DNA of 64,000 nt. It comes from Rhodopseudomonas palustris (lineage in GTDB: Bacteria > Pseudomonadota > Alphaproteobacteria > Rhizobiales > Xanthobacteraceae). Shown here piece after piece: positions 7,636 to 18,819 of this stretch. Each line of letters opens with the position of its first letter. Position 1 is the first letter of the stretch. The stretch lies in contig NZ_CP019966.1 of NCBI RefSeq assembly GCF_003031265.1, positions 2,108,001-2,172,000 on the forward strand. The letters are read 5' to 3'. The notes below the pieces were generated by a model. That model made no database searches. It was not told the DNA's origin and saw nothing but the letters and a program-made list of their open reading frames with translations. A program made the position numbers and the translations under genes.

Positions 7636-10604
7636 TTTTTTCCGCGATCACCGCGGACCTCGACCAGACCGCTTTGGCCGCGCGCTTCGGCGCCGGACCG
7701 CGCCTGTACGATCCCGTACTGGCGGCGGAGCGTTGGGCTGGCTGGCTGGGCGATCTGGCGCCTGAACAGGCCGATGCGATCGCTGCTCTCGGCAACGCGT
7801 TCCCCGACCTGCAGACCGCGCTGCAGTCGATCACCGAGGCCTCGCCGTATCTGTTCGATCTGATCCGGGCCGATCCGGTGCGGCTGCTGCGGGTGCTGCG
7901 CGGCGCTCCGGAACAGAGGCTCGCCAAGCTCCTCGAAGACGCCGAGACGTACGTCGCTGCAGCGTCGGCCGAAGACGAGGTGATGGCGGCGCTGCGCCGA
8001 CTCAAGGCCGAGGCGGCGCTGTTGATCGCGCTGTGCGACATCGGCGGGATCTGGCCGGTGATGCAGGTGACGCAGGCGCTCACTGATCTCGCCGGCCGCT
8101 CGGTGCAGATGGCGCTGCGCTTCCTGCTGCGCCAGGAAGCCGGCCGCGGCCGGATCGTGCCGCCCAATCCCGATTGCCCGGAGCAGGGCTCCGGCCTGAT
8201 CGTGCTGGCGATGGGCAAGATGGGCGCCGGCGAACTGAACTATTCGAGCGACATCGACCTGATCGTGTTCTACGAGCTCGATGCGCCGACGCTCGCGCCC
8301 GACATCGAACCGCAGCCGTTCTTCGTCCGCGTGACGCAGGGGCTCAGCCGGATTCTGCAGCAGCGCCGCGGTGACGGCTACGTGTTCCGCGTCGACCTGC
8401 GACTGCGGCCCGATCCGGCGTCGACGCCGGTGGCGCTCTCGACCGTGTCGGCGCTCAATTACTACGAACGCGAAGGCCGCACCTGGGAACGCGCCGCTAT
8501 GATCAAGGCGCGGCCCTGCGCCGGCGATCTCGTCGCCGGTGAAGCGCTGCTGTCGGAGATCGCGCCGTTCGTCTGGCGCAAGCATCTCGATTTCGCCGCG
8601 CTGTCCGACGTCCACGACATGAAGCGGCAGATGCAGACCTATCGCGGCCAGACCGAGATCGCGGTCGAAGGCCACAACGTCAAGGTCGGCCGCGGCGGCA
8701 TCCGCGAGATCGAATTCTTCGCCCAGACCCAGCAACTGATCGCCGGCGGCCGCCATCCCGAACTACGCGTGCGGCCGACGCTGGAGGCGCTGGAGATTCT
8801 GGCGGCGCGCAACTGGATCACCTGGCAGGCGCGCGACGAGCTGACCGAAGCGTATCTGTTCCTGCGCAAGGTCGAGCACCGCGTGCAGATGATCGCCGAC
8901 GAGCAGACCCACGCGCTGCCCGACACCGTCGAGGCGATCGAACGGTTTTCGCGTTTCCTCGGCTACGACAGCCGGGACTCGTTTGCGCGCGATCTGCTCG
9001 GCTATCTCGAACGGGTGCAGGGCCATTACGCCAAGCTGTTCGAAGGCGATCCGACCGGCACCGCCAAGCTGCCGCCGGTCGATTACGGCGCGGGCCCCGA
9101 AGACACGCGGTTGCTCGATCACCTGCTGTCGCTCGGCTACAAGAAGCCGCTGATGATCGCGACCACGCTGCAGCAGTGGATGACCGGCGGTTATCGCGTG
9201 CTCAAGGTCGAGACCACGCAGCGCGCGTTCCGCGAATTTGTGCCGGCGCTGATCGAGGAGCTGGCGCGCGCCGAACAGCCGGACGACGCCGTCAATGCGT
9301 TCGATCGCCTGCTGCAGGCGCTGCATCGCGGCGGCCGGCTGATTTCGCTGCTGAGCCAGAACCGCGAACTCTTGACGCTGGTGGCGCTGGTGCTCGGCGC
9401 CGCGCCACGGCTCGGCGACATGCTGGCACGGCAGCCGCAGATCCTCGACGGCCTGATCGACCCGCGGTTCTTCGGCGCGATGCCGGATCAGACCGAACTG
9501 TCGGCGCGGCTGGCAGTGACGCTGGCGGATGCCGGCTCGTACGAAGAGTTTCTCGATCGGCTGAGGCTGTTCGGCCAGGAGAGCCTGTTCCTGATCGGAA
9601 CGCGGATTCTGTCCGGCACTGTTCCGACCCAGCAGGCGGCGGTGGCGTTCGCCGACGTCGCCGAAGGCATCGTCGGCACGGTGCATGGCCTGGTCAGCGA
9701 GCAGTTCGCCTCGACCTACGGCCGGGTCAAAGGACAGCAGACTGCGATCCTGGCGATGGGCAAGCTCGGCAGCCGCGAGATGACGGCGTCGTCCGACCTC
9801 GACCTGATCCTGATCTATGATTTCGACGACGATCAGCCCGACAGCGACGGCGAGCGCTCGCTACACGGCGCGCAGTACTTCGCGCGGTTCACCCAGCGGC
9901 TGATCTCGGCGTTCACAACGCGGACTAACTACGGCGTGCTGTACGACGTCGACATGCGGCTGCGGCCGTCGGGCCGCGCCGGCCCGGTGGCGTCGCGGCT
10001 CGATGCGTTCGCCGCCTATCAGGAACAGGAAGCCTGGACCTGGGAGCATCTGGCGCTGACCCGGGCGCGGGTGATCTCGGCCGCGCCCGAGTTTCGCAGC
10101 AGGATCGAGCAGGTGATCCGTGCGGTGCTGACGCGGCCGCGCGACGCGGCGATCATCGCCAACGACGTCGCCGAAATGCGCCGCGCAATCGCGCAGGAGA
10201 AGGGCGAGGACGACGTCTGGGATCTGAAATATGCCGCCGGCGGCATGGTCGATATCGACTTCATCGCGCAGTATTTGCAGCTCGTGCATGCGTACGAGGC
10301 CCCGGACATCCTGCACGTCAATACGCTCACCGCGCTCGACCATGCGACCCGGCTCGGTTTCCTGGCACAGGCTGATGCCGAAGTGCTGCGGCCCGCAGCG
10401 CGGCTGTATCAGGACCTGACGCAGATCCTGCGGCTGTGCGTCAGCGAGAAGTTCAATCCGGACACCGCCGGCGACGATCTGTTGCGGGTGATGGTGCGTG
10501 CCGGTGACGCGCCGGACTTCTCGTCGCTGCAGGCGCGGGTGAAAGAGACCCAGTCCGACGTGCGCGCGATCTTCAACCGCCTGATCGGCGGCGAGGACGC
10601 TTAA
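7632..10604 (+). CDS. glnE: Bifunctional glutamine synthetase adenylyltransferase / adenylyl-removing enzyme
   Basis: A 990-residue cytoplasmic enzyme that attaches AMP to glutamine synthetase when nitrogen is plentiful and removes it when nitrogen is scarce, under PII control. It contains two nucleotidyltransferase domains: an N-terminal one with MGKMGAGELNYSSDIDL and a C-terminal one with MGKLGSREMTASSDLDL, each keeping the DxD metal motif. Each is followed by a helical PII-uridylyl-type domain. Full family length with no break. It overlaps the upstream kinase gene by four bases. With the NifA-type promoter 6 kb upstream it is the second nitrogen-linked feature of the window. Confidence 0.97.
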   Translation: MIFSAITADLDQTALAARFGAGPRLYDPVLAAERWAGWLGDLAPEQADAIAALGNAFPDLQTALQSITEASPYLFDLIRADPVRLLRVLRGAPEQRLAKLLEDAETYVAAASAEDEVMAALRRLKAEAALLIALCDIGGIWPVMQVTQALTDLAGRSVQMALRFLLRQEAGRGRIVPPNPDCPEQGSGLIVLAMGKMGAGELNYSSDIDLIVFYELDAPTLAPDIEPQPFFVRVTQGLSRILQQRRGDGYVFRVDLRLRPDPASTPVALSTVSALNYYEREGRTWERAAMIKARPCAGDLVAGEALLSEIAPFVWRKHLDFAALSDVHDMKRQMQTYRGQTEIAVEGHNVKVGRGGIREIEFFAQTQQLIAGGRHPELRVRPTLEALEILAARNWITWQARDELTEAYLFLRKVEHRVQMIADEQTHALPDTVEAIERFSRFLGYDSRDSFARDLLGYLERVQGHYAKLFEGDPTGTAKLPPVDYGAGPEDTRLLDHLLSLGYKKPLMIATTLQQWMTGGYRVLKVETTQRAFREFVPALIEELARAEQPDDAVNAFDRLLQALHRGGRLISLLSQNRELLTLVALVLGAAPRLGDMLARQPQILDGLIDPRFFGAMPDQTELSARLAVTLADAGSYEEFLDRLRLFGQESLFLIGTRILSGTVPTQQAAVAFADVAEGIVGTVHGLVSEQFASTYGRVKGQQTAILAMGKLGSREMTASSDLDLILIYDFDDDQPDSDGERSLHGAQYFARFTQRLISAFTTRTNYGVLYDVDMRLRPSGRAGPVASRLDAFAAYQEQEAWTWEHLALTRARVISAAPEFRSRIEQVIRAVLTRPRDAAIIANDVAEMRRAIAQEKGEDDVWDLKYAAGGMVDIDFIAQYLQLVHAYEAPDILHVNTLTALDHATRLGFLAQADAEVLRPAARLYQDLTQILRLCVSEKFNPDTAGDDLLRVMVRAGDAPDFSSLQARVKETQSDVRAIFNRLIGGEDA

Positions 10605-10662
10605 GGCGCAGCTTCGCGCGCTGCAGTTCTCTCGCTCGGGGAGTTGTAACGGTCCGGCGCGC

Positions 10663-10914
10663 TTACTTCGCGGCGTCGGCGGACGGCAGCTGCTCGCAAT
10701 CCATCGAATACACCAGCTTGCCGCTCGCGGTCTGGCCGATCGGCTTGCAGCCGGTCACGCCATCGTCGATCGGGGCCGCGATAGAGGCGGGCGCCGTTGC
10801 AGGTGTCTCGTCCTGCTTGGTCATGACGATGTAGCCGATGCCGACCGCGGCGCCGACGAACGCCAGTCGAAACATCCAAACCGAGGTCTGGTGGAAGGCG
10901 GTGCTGAAATCCAC
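10663..10914 (-). CDS. Small single-pass membrane protein, unknown function
   Basis: An 83-residue protein with one hydrophobic helix at about residues 13-32 and a short, mostly extracytoplasmic tail with two cysteines (GCKPIG and MDCEQLP) that could form a disulphide. The start is a GTG at 10914 with GAGGAG about seven bases upstream. It converges with glnE. I do not recognise the family. High third-position G+C and the good ribosome site support a real gene. Confidence 0.6.
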   Translation of the reverse strand: MDFSTAFHQTSVWMFRLAFVGAAVGIGYIVMTKQDETPATAPASIAAPIDDGVTGCKPIGQTASGKLVYSMDCEQLPSADAAK

Positions 10915-11014
10915 GCCGGGCTCCTCGCATCAATCGTCGGTTCGCTCTTACACGGCCGCTCCGAACGCGGACAAGACGGATTTTAGGCTACAGCGTTGCT
11001 CGGAATGCTGTCGC

Positions 11015-12037
11015 TCAGACGGCCTGCCTGAACGGATCGCGCGCCACCGCGGTCCACCATTGCTGCACCACCGCCGGGCTGGTGAGCTGGATTGCGGCTG
11101 AGGCATCGAGCTGCGCCTTGCGATAGGCGCTGGCGGTGATGCCGAACCGGGCGCGGAACGAGCGGCTGAAATGCGCCTCGCTCTTGAAGCCGAGATCGGA
11201 GGCGAGGCGCGACAGCCGCCGCGTCTCCACCGGGTCGGCCAGCGCCGCCTGCACCGCGAGCAGCCGGCGTTCCTGGACATAACGCATCACCCCGCCGCGC
11301 TCGGCGAACAGCCGGTACAGCGAGGCACGCGACACGTCGAGCTGCTGCGCCAGCCAGTCGGGCGACAGCTCCGGCTGCGCGAGGTTGTCGCGGATCAGCG
11401 CTTCGGTCAGCGCCAGAATGGTCTCGTCGGCGCCGCGCTGCGGAGCGAGATCCGCTTCGGCGGACGGCGCCAGCAGGCGGCGCAGGAAGTCGGCGGTCTC
11501 CGCCACTGTCGTTGCCACGTCGGCCTCGGTGAGCTGCGCGCTGCGCTCCTGCAGCGAGCGGATATAGGCGGCGAGCAGGTCGTTGCGCAGCGGATCGAGC
11601 TTCGGCTTGAGCGCATGCAGCGGCAGCCCGCCGAGCAGCTTGCGCGGCACGATCAGGCACATCGTGTTCGATGCGAATGCCCGGGTCGAGATCGGGCAGG
11701 CGAGATCGATCAACGCCACCTTGCCGGGGCCGATCACGGTCTGCTGCCGCGTCACCTCGCCGTTGAAGCCGCCCGACACGTAGAGGTGCAGCAGCAGATG
11801 ATCCGGCGTCACGGAGATGCGGTGGGCGTCGCGGACAAAATCCTGAGCGTTGAACGCCACCTTGGCGACCACCAGGTCGCCGATGATGATGCCGTAGGCT
11901 GATCCGGTCGGCGTCTTGCGGCTCGGCCCGCACGGACGCGGTTCGAACAGCGGCGAGATCACCGCACGCCAAGTCGCGAACGCGTTCGCCTCGTCGAGGC
12001 CGGAGGTCACGTAATAGAGTCGGGGAAGGGACGCCAT
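11015..12037 (-). CDS. AraC-family transcriptional regulator
   Basis: A 340-residue regulator. The N-terminal 200 residues resemble the AraC-binding-like cupin found in regulators such as FeaR/OruR. A two-helix-turn-helix DNA-binding domain follows at about 235-325: SPDWLAQQLDVSRASLYRLF is the first helix pair and LASDLGFKSEAHFSRSFRARFG the second, an excellent AraC signature. The effector is unknown. The gene is divergent from the autotransporter gene across a 394-base gap, so regulation of that gene is possible, though nothing in the sequence proves it. Confidence 0.9.
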   Translation of the reverse strand: MASLPRLYYVTSGLDEANAFATWRAVISPLFEPRPCGPSRKTPTGSAYGIIIGDLVVAKVAFNAQDFVRDAHRISVTPDHLLLHLYVSGGFNGEVTRQQTVIGPGKVALIDLACPISTRAFASNTMCLIVPRKLLGGLPLHALKPKLDPLRNDLLAAYIRSLQERSAQLTEADVATTVAETADFLRRLLAPSAEADLAPQRGADETILALTEALIRDNLAQPELSPDWLAQQLDVSRASLYRLFAERGGVMRYVQERRLLAVQAALADPVETRRLSRLASDLGFKSEAHFSRSFRARFGITASAYRKAQLDASAAIQLTSPAVVQQWWTAVARDPFRQAV

Positions 12038-12335
12038 CGGGTCGATTGATCTTCAAGCCGCCTCGACAGGCCATCGGCATTTGCGCCGCCGGCGGCCAAG
12101 TGCCTTCAGCTTAGCGGGTTTTTCCACGAAAGACGATGCGTCTCCGCGCCGCCAGCCGACAGGACGCGGTTGCGATGGATTGCGCGCTCCGCGTGTGCCC
12201 GCGCCAAGGCGAAGAGGTCGCCGAAACTCCCGCCCATCCTGTTCTGAGACGCAAAGTCAAAGGAAAGCGCCGCCTTCAACCTGAATCCGGCCGCTCCGCT
12301 CTGTCGCGACGCATTAGCACCGATTTAGAACTACG

Positions 12336-12358
12336 CGAACACAAAGGCGAAGTGTTCG
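12336..12358. promoter_or_regulatory. Inverted repeat in the AraC/autotransporter gap
   Basis: cgaacac, nine bases, gtgttcg: perfect 7-base arms 74 bases upstream of the autotransporter start. It may be an operator. The remainder of 12038-12431 shows no convincing gene; short reading frames there lack ribosome sites and codon bias. Confidence 0.35.
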
Positions 12359-12431
12359 TCAGTTCGCCGATCGAGACAGAAGACTGAGCATGCGCGGCTG
12401 AGGCGCCTGCTCGGACAGGAAGGGAAAGTCC

Positions 12432-15400
12432 GTGAGCACCGTGGGGCGTTTTCGTCATCTCTCGTCGCTGCTGTTGTGTACGACGTTTCTTGTCAGCGCT
12501 CCGATGTCAGCCGCGTTGTATGCGGCGGAGTCGCCTTCGAAATCGGTTGCCAAGACTGCGTTGTCGCCCGAACTGAAGGCGAAATTCTCCGACGCGATGC
12601 GGCAGGGCGAGCGCGCGCTGATCGCGCAGGCCTACGACAGCACGTATCGCGATCCGGGACTACGCGACGCGGTGGTGCGTCATGTCTCCACGCTGGCGCC
12701 GACGGCGATGCGCGACGTCACCACCGCTGCAGATCTCGGCGTGCTGACCTCCGGCCAGCGCATGGTGCTCGCACCGAACGCTGCGCAAGTGCTCGCGACC
12801 CGTACCGCGTCGGTCTCGGGATTGACCGCATCGTCGTATCAGAACGTTGCGATGGCGGTGAACAACTCGCCGAACCTGCCGAACCCGCTGCCAACTACGG
12901 CCGAGCAGACCTGGAACCTGGATATGATCGGCGCCCAGGGCGCCTATAACCGCGGTTTCACCGGCGCCGGCGTCACCGTGACGGTGGCTGATACCGGCTT
13001 CGACACGACCAATGCCGGCCTCGTCAACAAGCTGCGCACCAACCTCGGCAAGAACTACGTCGTCGAGATCGGCAAGGCGTTCGATCCGAATGATCTCTCT
13101 CCGGAGAGCGCGCAGAAGACCGACATCCACGGGTCGCACGTCGCCGGCATTATCGCGGCCGAGAAGTTCACCAATGTCGACGCGCACGGCGTCGCTTACG
13201 ATGCCAGCATCATTCCGCTGCGCGCGATCACCGAGAAGGGCTACACCACATACGGGAACGTCGACTCCTCCGCGCTGGCGCTGAACTACTTCGCGGGCCT
13301 GAGCGGGACGATGGTCTATAACGCCAGCTACGGTCCGAACTCCGACGGTCTGACCAATCTGAAGCTTTGGACCGTCGGAAACATCGACGACGAGGCGAAT
13401 GCCGCGTTCAATGTCCTCAAAGCGGGCAAGATCATCGTCGCCGCGGCCGGCAACGACCGCGCCGAGAATCCTGTCGCCGCCCGCAATGCCAACGGCATCG
13501 CGTTGATGCCGTTCTTCAATCCGGCGCATGCCGGGCTTGGCGTCTATGACGATCAGGGACAGCAGCTCGACGGATCTGCCCTTCAACATCAGCAGGGACA
13601 GATCATTTCGGTGATGTCGGTGGGCATCACCAAGGCGGCCGCGTCCTATTCGAATCTCTGCGGCGTGACCGCGAGCTGGTGCGTTGCCGCGCCGGGCGGC
13701 GATGATGCAACGGGCGCACTGGTGTATTCGACCGTGCCGGTGAACACCTACGGCTTCGCGCAAGGCACCTCGATGGCGGCGCCGACGGTGTCAGGCGCGA
13801 TCGCGGTGCTGATCCAGGCCAATCCGAGCTACAACGCGCAGGACCTGTCGCGCCTGTTGTTCTCGACCACCGAAGATCTCGGCGCGCCGGGCGTCGACGC
13901 CGTGTTCGGCTACGGTCTGATCCGGCTCGATCGGGCCACCGACGGCCCGACCAGCCTGGCTGCCAACACGGCAGTGTCGGTTGCCGCTGACCAGACCACC
14001 TATTGGAGCCGGCTGCTCACCACCGACGGTGATTTCTCGAAGGTCGGCACCGGCATCCTGAGCATTTCCGGCCGGACCGACGCCGGAGGCAACGTATTCG
14101 CCCAGCTCGGCACGCTCGCAGTCGACGGCACGCTGACGATGTCGGCGGGCCATCGCCTCGAAGTGGCGCAGCCCGCAACCCTGGCCGGCTTCGGCACGAT
14201 CGCCGGCGACACCGTGATCGCGGGCACGCTGTCGCCGGGCAAGATGGCCAATATCGGCGACCTGGTGAACAACAACGTGGTGGCGGCCGGCACGGTACTG
14301 AACGGCAACTCGGTCGGCACGCTGACCTTCAATGGCAACGTGACGCTGACCTCCACCGCCACGACGCGGATCGATATCGACGGCTCGCTGATCGTGCCGG
14401 GCGGCCCCGGCACGTACGATAAGATCTACGTCACCGGCGCCGGCAATGTGTTCTACGCGGCCGGCACGCTGACGCCGGTGCTGCGTGGCAGCGTCGGCAC
14501 CGTCAGCAACTATACGCCGGCAATCGGCGCCAAGTTCGCGTTTGTGCAGGCGACCGATGGCGCCAGCACCGCGGGCAGCTTCTCCAAGCTGGAGCAGCCG
14601 ACCTCGGGGCTGCCGGCCAACGGCCGCTTCGACCTGATCTACAACCCGACCTCGATCGCCCTGGCGGTGACGCCGTCGAGCTTCAGCCAGCTCGCCGAAG
14701 CCGACAGGCTGGGGCCGACACAGCAGTCGATCGCCCGCATCCTCGACAACAAGCGTGCGGCCTCGGGCGTGATGCCGAGTGCCAACGAGAAGGCGCTGTA
14801 CGACGCGCTGTACAAGCTCAACACTCAGGCCGAGTTCGACAAGGCGCTGAATCAGCTCCCCGGTTCCGGCCAGCCGGCGATGGCCAGCGCGCCGTTGCAG
14901 GCGTTCACCGGCTTCCTCGGCGCGATCGGCGATCGCCAGGACATGCTGACGTCGGGCAGCGAGATCGGCCAGAACGGCACCGCGCAATCCTTCGCGATGT
15001 CCTATGCGGGCAGCAACACGATGGGCGCCGGCACCAATGCGGCGATGAACGCGTTCGCCAGCATCTCGCCGGCCGAGCGGGTGCAGGACGGCTGGTCGGT
15101 GTGGGGCCAGGGCTTCGGTCGCAACAGCCGGGTCGGCGATAGCGGCGATCTGTCCGGCTCGAAGGCGGTCAGCGCCGGCTTCGCGGTCGGCGTCGATCGG
15201 CGGTTCTCCAACAGCTTCAACGCCGGCGGCGCGTTCGGCTACGCGCGCACCACGGCGACCAGCACCGACATGCAGGGCACCGTCGATACCTATGCGGGCG
15301 CCGCCTATGCGAGCTGGACGCCGGGCGCTGCCGTGCTCGACTTCCGCATCGCGGCCGGTCCGAGCCAGATGGCGACCAGCCGCCAGATCCTGTTGTCGCC

Positions 15401-15902
15401 GACCAGCCTGCAGGGCAGCGCCAATGGCGTCGGCGTCGGCACCACGTTCGAGGCGGGCTATCGGTTTGCGATGGGGCACGACGTGACGCTGAAGCCGTTC
15501 GTCGGCATGACCTGGCAGGGCTTCCGCCGCGACGCCTACAGCGAAAGCCAGCTGCCGATCGGCCTCGTCTATGCGGCTCGGACCTACGACAAGCTGACCT
15601 CCACGGTCGGCGCGGCGGTGAGCGCGCGGCTGCGCACCACCGACGGCACCACGTTGGCGCCGGAGCTGAAGGTCGGCTGGGGCTACGACCTGCGTGACAG
15701 CACGCTGGTCAGCGAAGCCGCGCTGCTCGATCAAGCGTTCCTGGTCGATGCCGCGCAGCCGGGCCGCAACGCCGCGCTGGTGAGCGCCAAGCTGTCGGGC
15801 TGGCGCACCGAGACGTTCCGAATGTTCGCCGCCTACACCGGCGAGTATCGCAGCAACGCCACCAGCCACCAGGTCTCGGCCGGCGCCCGCGTCAACTGGT
15901 AA
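12432..15902 (+). CDS. Subtilisin-like (S8) autotransporter serine protease
   Basis: A 1156-residue type V secreted protein. The signal peptide is about residues 1-32. The passenger carries a peptidase S8 domain with D187 in VADTGFD, H233 in DIHGSHVAG, the oxyanion asparagine in AAAGND (about 341) and S447 in GTSMAAP. A short beta-helix stretch typical of autotransporter-associated repeats follows (GTLTMSAGHRLEVAQPATLAG region, about 560-600). The C-terminal 270 or so residues form the outer-membrane beta-barrel and end in ...VNW, the usual aromatic last residue. The GTG start has AGGAAGGGAAAG upstream. The gene is monocistronic, closed by a very strong terminator. Substrate unknown; surface-protein maturation or degradation is the family role. 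Confidence 0.95.
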   Translation: MSTVGRFRHLSSLLLCTTFLVSAPMSAALYAAESPSKSVAKTALSPELKAKFSDAMRQGERALIAQAYDSTYRDPGLRDAVVRHVSTLAPTAMRDVTTAADLGVLTSGQRMVLAPNAAQVLATRTASVSGLTASSYQNVAMAVNNSPNLPNPLPTTAEQTWNLDMIGAQGAYNRGFTGAGVTVTVADTGFDTTNAGLVNKLRTNLGKNYVVEIGKAFDPNDLSPESAQKTDIHGSHVAGIIAAEKFTNVDAHGVAYDASIIPLRAITEKGYTTYGNVDSSALALNYFAGLSGTMVYNASYGPNSDGLTNLKLWTVGNIDDEANAAFNVLKAGKIIVAAAGNDRAENPVAARNANGIALMPFFNPAHAGLGVYDDQGQQLDGSALQHQQGQIISVMSVGITKAAASYSNLCGVTASWCVAAPGGDDATGALVYSTVPVNTYGFAQGTSMAAPTVSGAIAVLIQANPSYNAQDLSRLLFSTTEDLGAPGVDAVFGYGLIRLDRATDGPTSLAANTAVSVAADQTTYWSRLLTTDGDFSKVGTGILSISGRTDAGGNVFAQLGTLAVDGTLTMSAGHRLEVAQPATLAGFGTIAGDTVIAGTLSPGKMANIGDLVNNNVVAAGTVLNGNSVGTLTFNGNVTLTSTATTRIDIDGSLIVPGGPGTYDKIYVTGAGNVFYAAGTLTPVLRGSVGTVSNYTPAIGAKFAFVQATDGASTAGSFSKLEQPTSGLPANGRFDLIYNPTSIALAVTPSSFSQLAEADRLGPTQQSIARILDNKRAASGVMPSANEKALYDALYKLNTQAEFDKALNQLPGSGQPAMASAPLQAFTGFLGAIGDRQDMLTSGSEIGQNGTAQSFAMSYAGSNTMGAGTNAAMNAFASISPAERVQDGWSVWGQGFGRNSRVGDSGDLSGSKAVSAGFAVGVDRRFSNSFNAGGAFGYARTTATSTDMQGTVDTYAGAAYASWTPGAAVLDFRIAAGPSQMATSRQILLSPTSLQGSANGVGVGTTFEAGYRFAMGHDVTLKPFVGMTWQGFRRDAYSESQLPIGLVYAARTYDKLTSTVGAAVSARLRTTDGTTLAPELKVGWGYDLRDSTLVSEAALLDQAFLVDAAQPGRNAALVSAKLSGWRTETFRMFAAYTGEYRSNATSHQVSAGARVNW

Positions 15903-15924
15903 GCGAACCTCTCATTGCTCAAGC

Positions 15925-15965
15925 AAGCCCCGGTTCTGAGTGATCAGAACCGGGGCTTGTTTTTG
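15925..15965 (+). terminator. Rho-independent terminator of the autotransporter gene
   Basis: A perfect 16-base stem (caagccccggttctga with tcagaaccggggcttg), a GTGA loop, then five T. One of the strongest terminators in the window. Confidence 0.93.
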
Positions 15966-16079
15966 CGCGTGGGTGGAAGGCATTGGCTGATACGGAAAGA
16001 AGGGCGAACCGGACAGTATGCCTCTCTCAATGTGGTCGCCGGTCGATCGCGTGGAGGCCGGGTATCAGAGCATCTCGGG

Positions 16080-16119
16080 ATTCCGGGTTCGCTCACTGCG
16101 TGAGCGCCCCGGAATGACG
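16080..16119. repeat. Palindromic repeat family A, copy 1
   Basis: A unit beginning attccgggttcgc and ending gcgccccggaatgacg, with the ends complementary. Together with copy 2, in the opposite orientation 28 bases away, it fills most of the gap between the autotransporter terminator and the kinase gene. Confidence 0.75.
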
Positions 16120-16147
16120 TTGTGTAGAGCGTCCGAACTCACCACGA

Positions 16148-16183
16148 GTCATTCCGGGGCGCGCGGAGCGCGAACCCGGAATC
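16148..16183. repeat. Palindromic repeat family A, copy 2
   Basis: Starts gtcattccggggcgcg and ends gcgaacccggaatct; the reverse orientation of copy 1. No gene is seen in 15966-16293. Confidence 0.75.
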
Positions 16184-16293
16184 TCCTTCGCCCGTGGAGA
16201 GAGACAGACACCACAGCTGCACAGCGGCCGAGACGGGGCGGGAAAAACAAGCGGGAAAAGAGACCAAGCCGCGCAAGAGCCAGGCTGGCAAGA

Positions 16294-18603
<2,310 letters not shown>

Positions 18604-18819
18604 ACGTGGCCCCCACCAAGTATCCGTCAGCACCCGTTCGAAGCAGCGAGCGCCGTTCGAATCATGATTAGGATTTGAATCGACTTTTAGGGGGCTGTCG
18701 AGAGTCAACGACTCAGCCCGTCGGAAAAATTCTTATCCAAAGGTGAATCGCGCCGACATTTTTTCGTGAGTCGAGTCCGAAACAGGAACGGCCGCAAAGT
18801 TTATTGCGCGCTGTTCGTC

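Noticed and set aside
12136..12387. 83-codon frame upstream of the autotransporter
   Set aside because: No ribosome site, poor codon bias and it covers the presumed promoter region.
13791..15869. Long minus-strand frame opposite the autotransporter
   Set aside because: Same mirror effect; the plus strand has catalytic motifs, beta-barrel and C-terminal aromatic residue.
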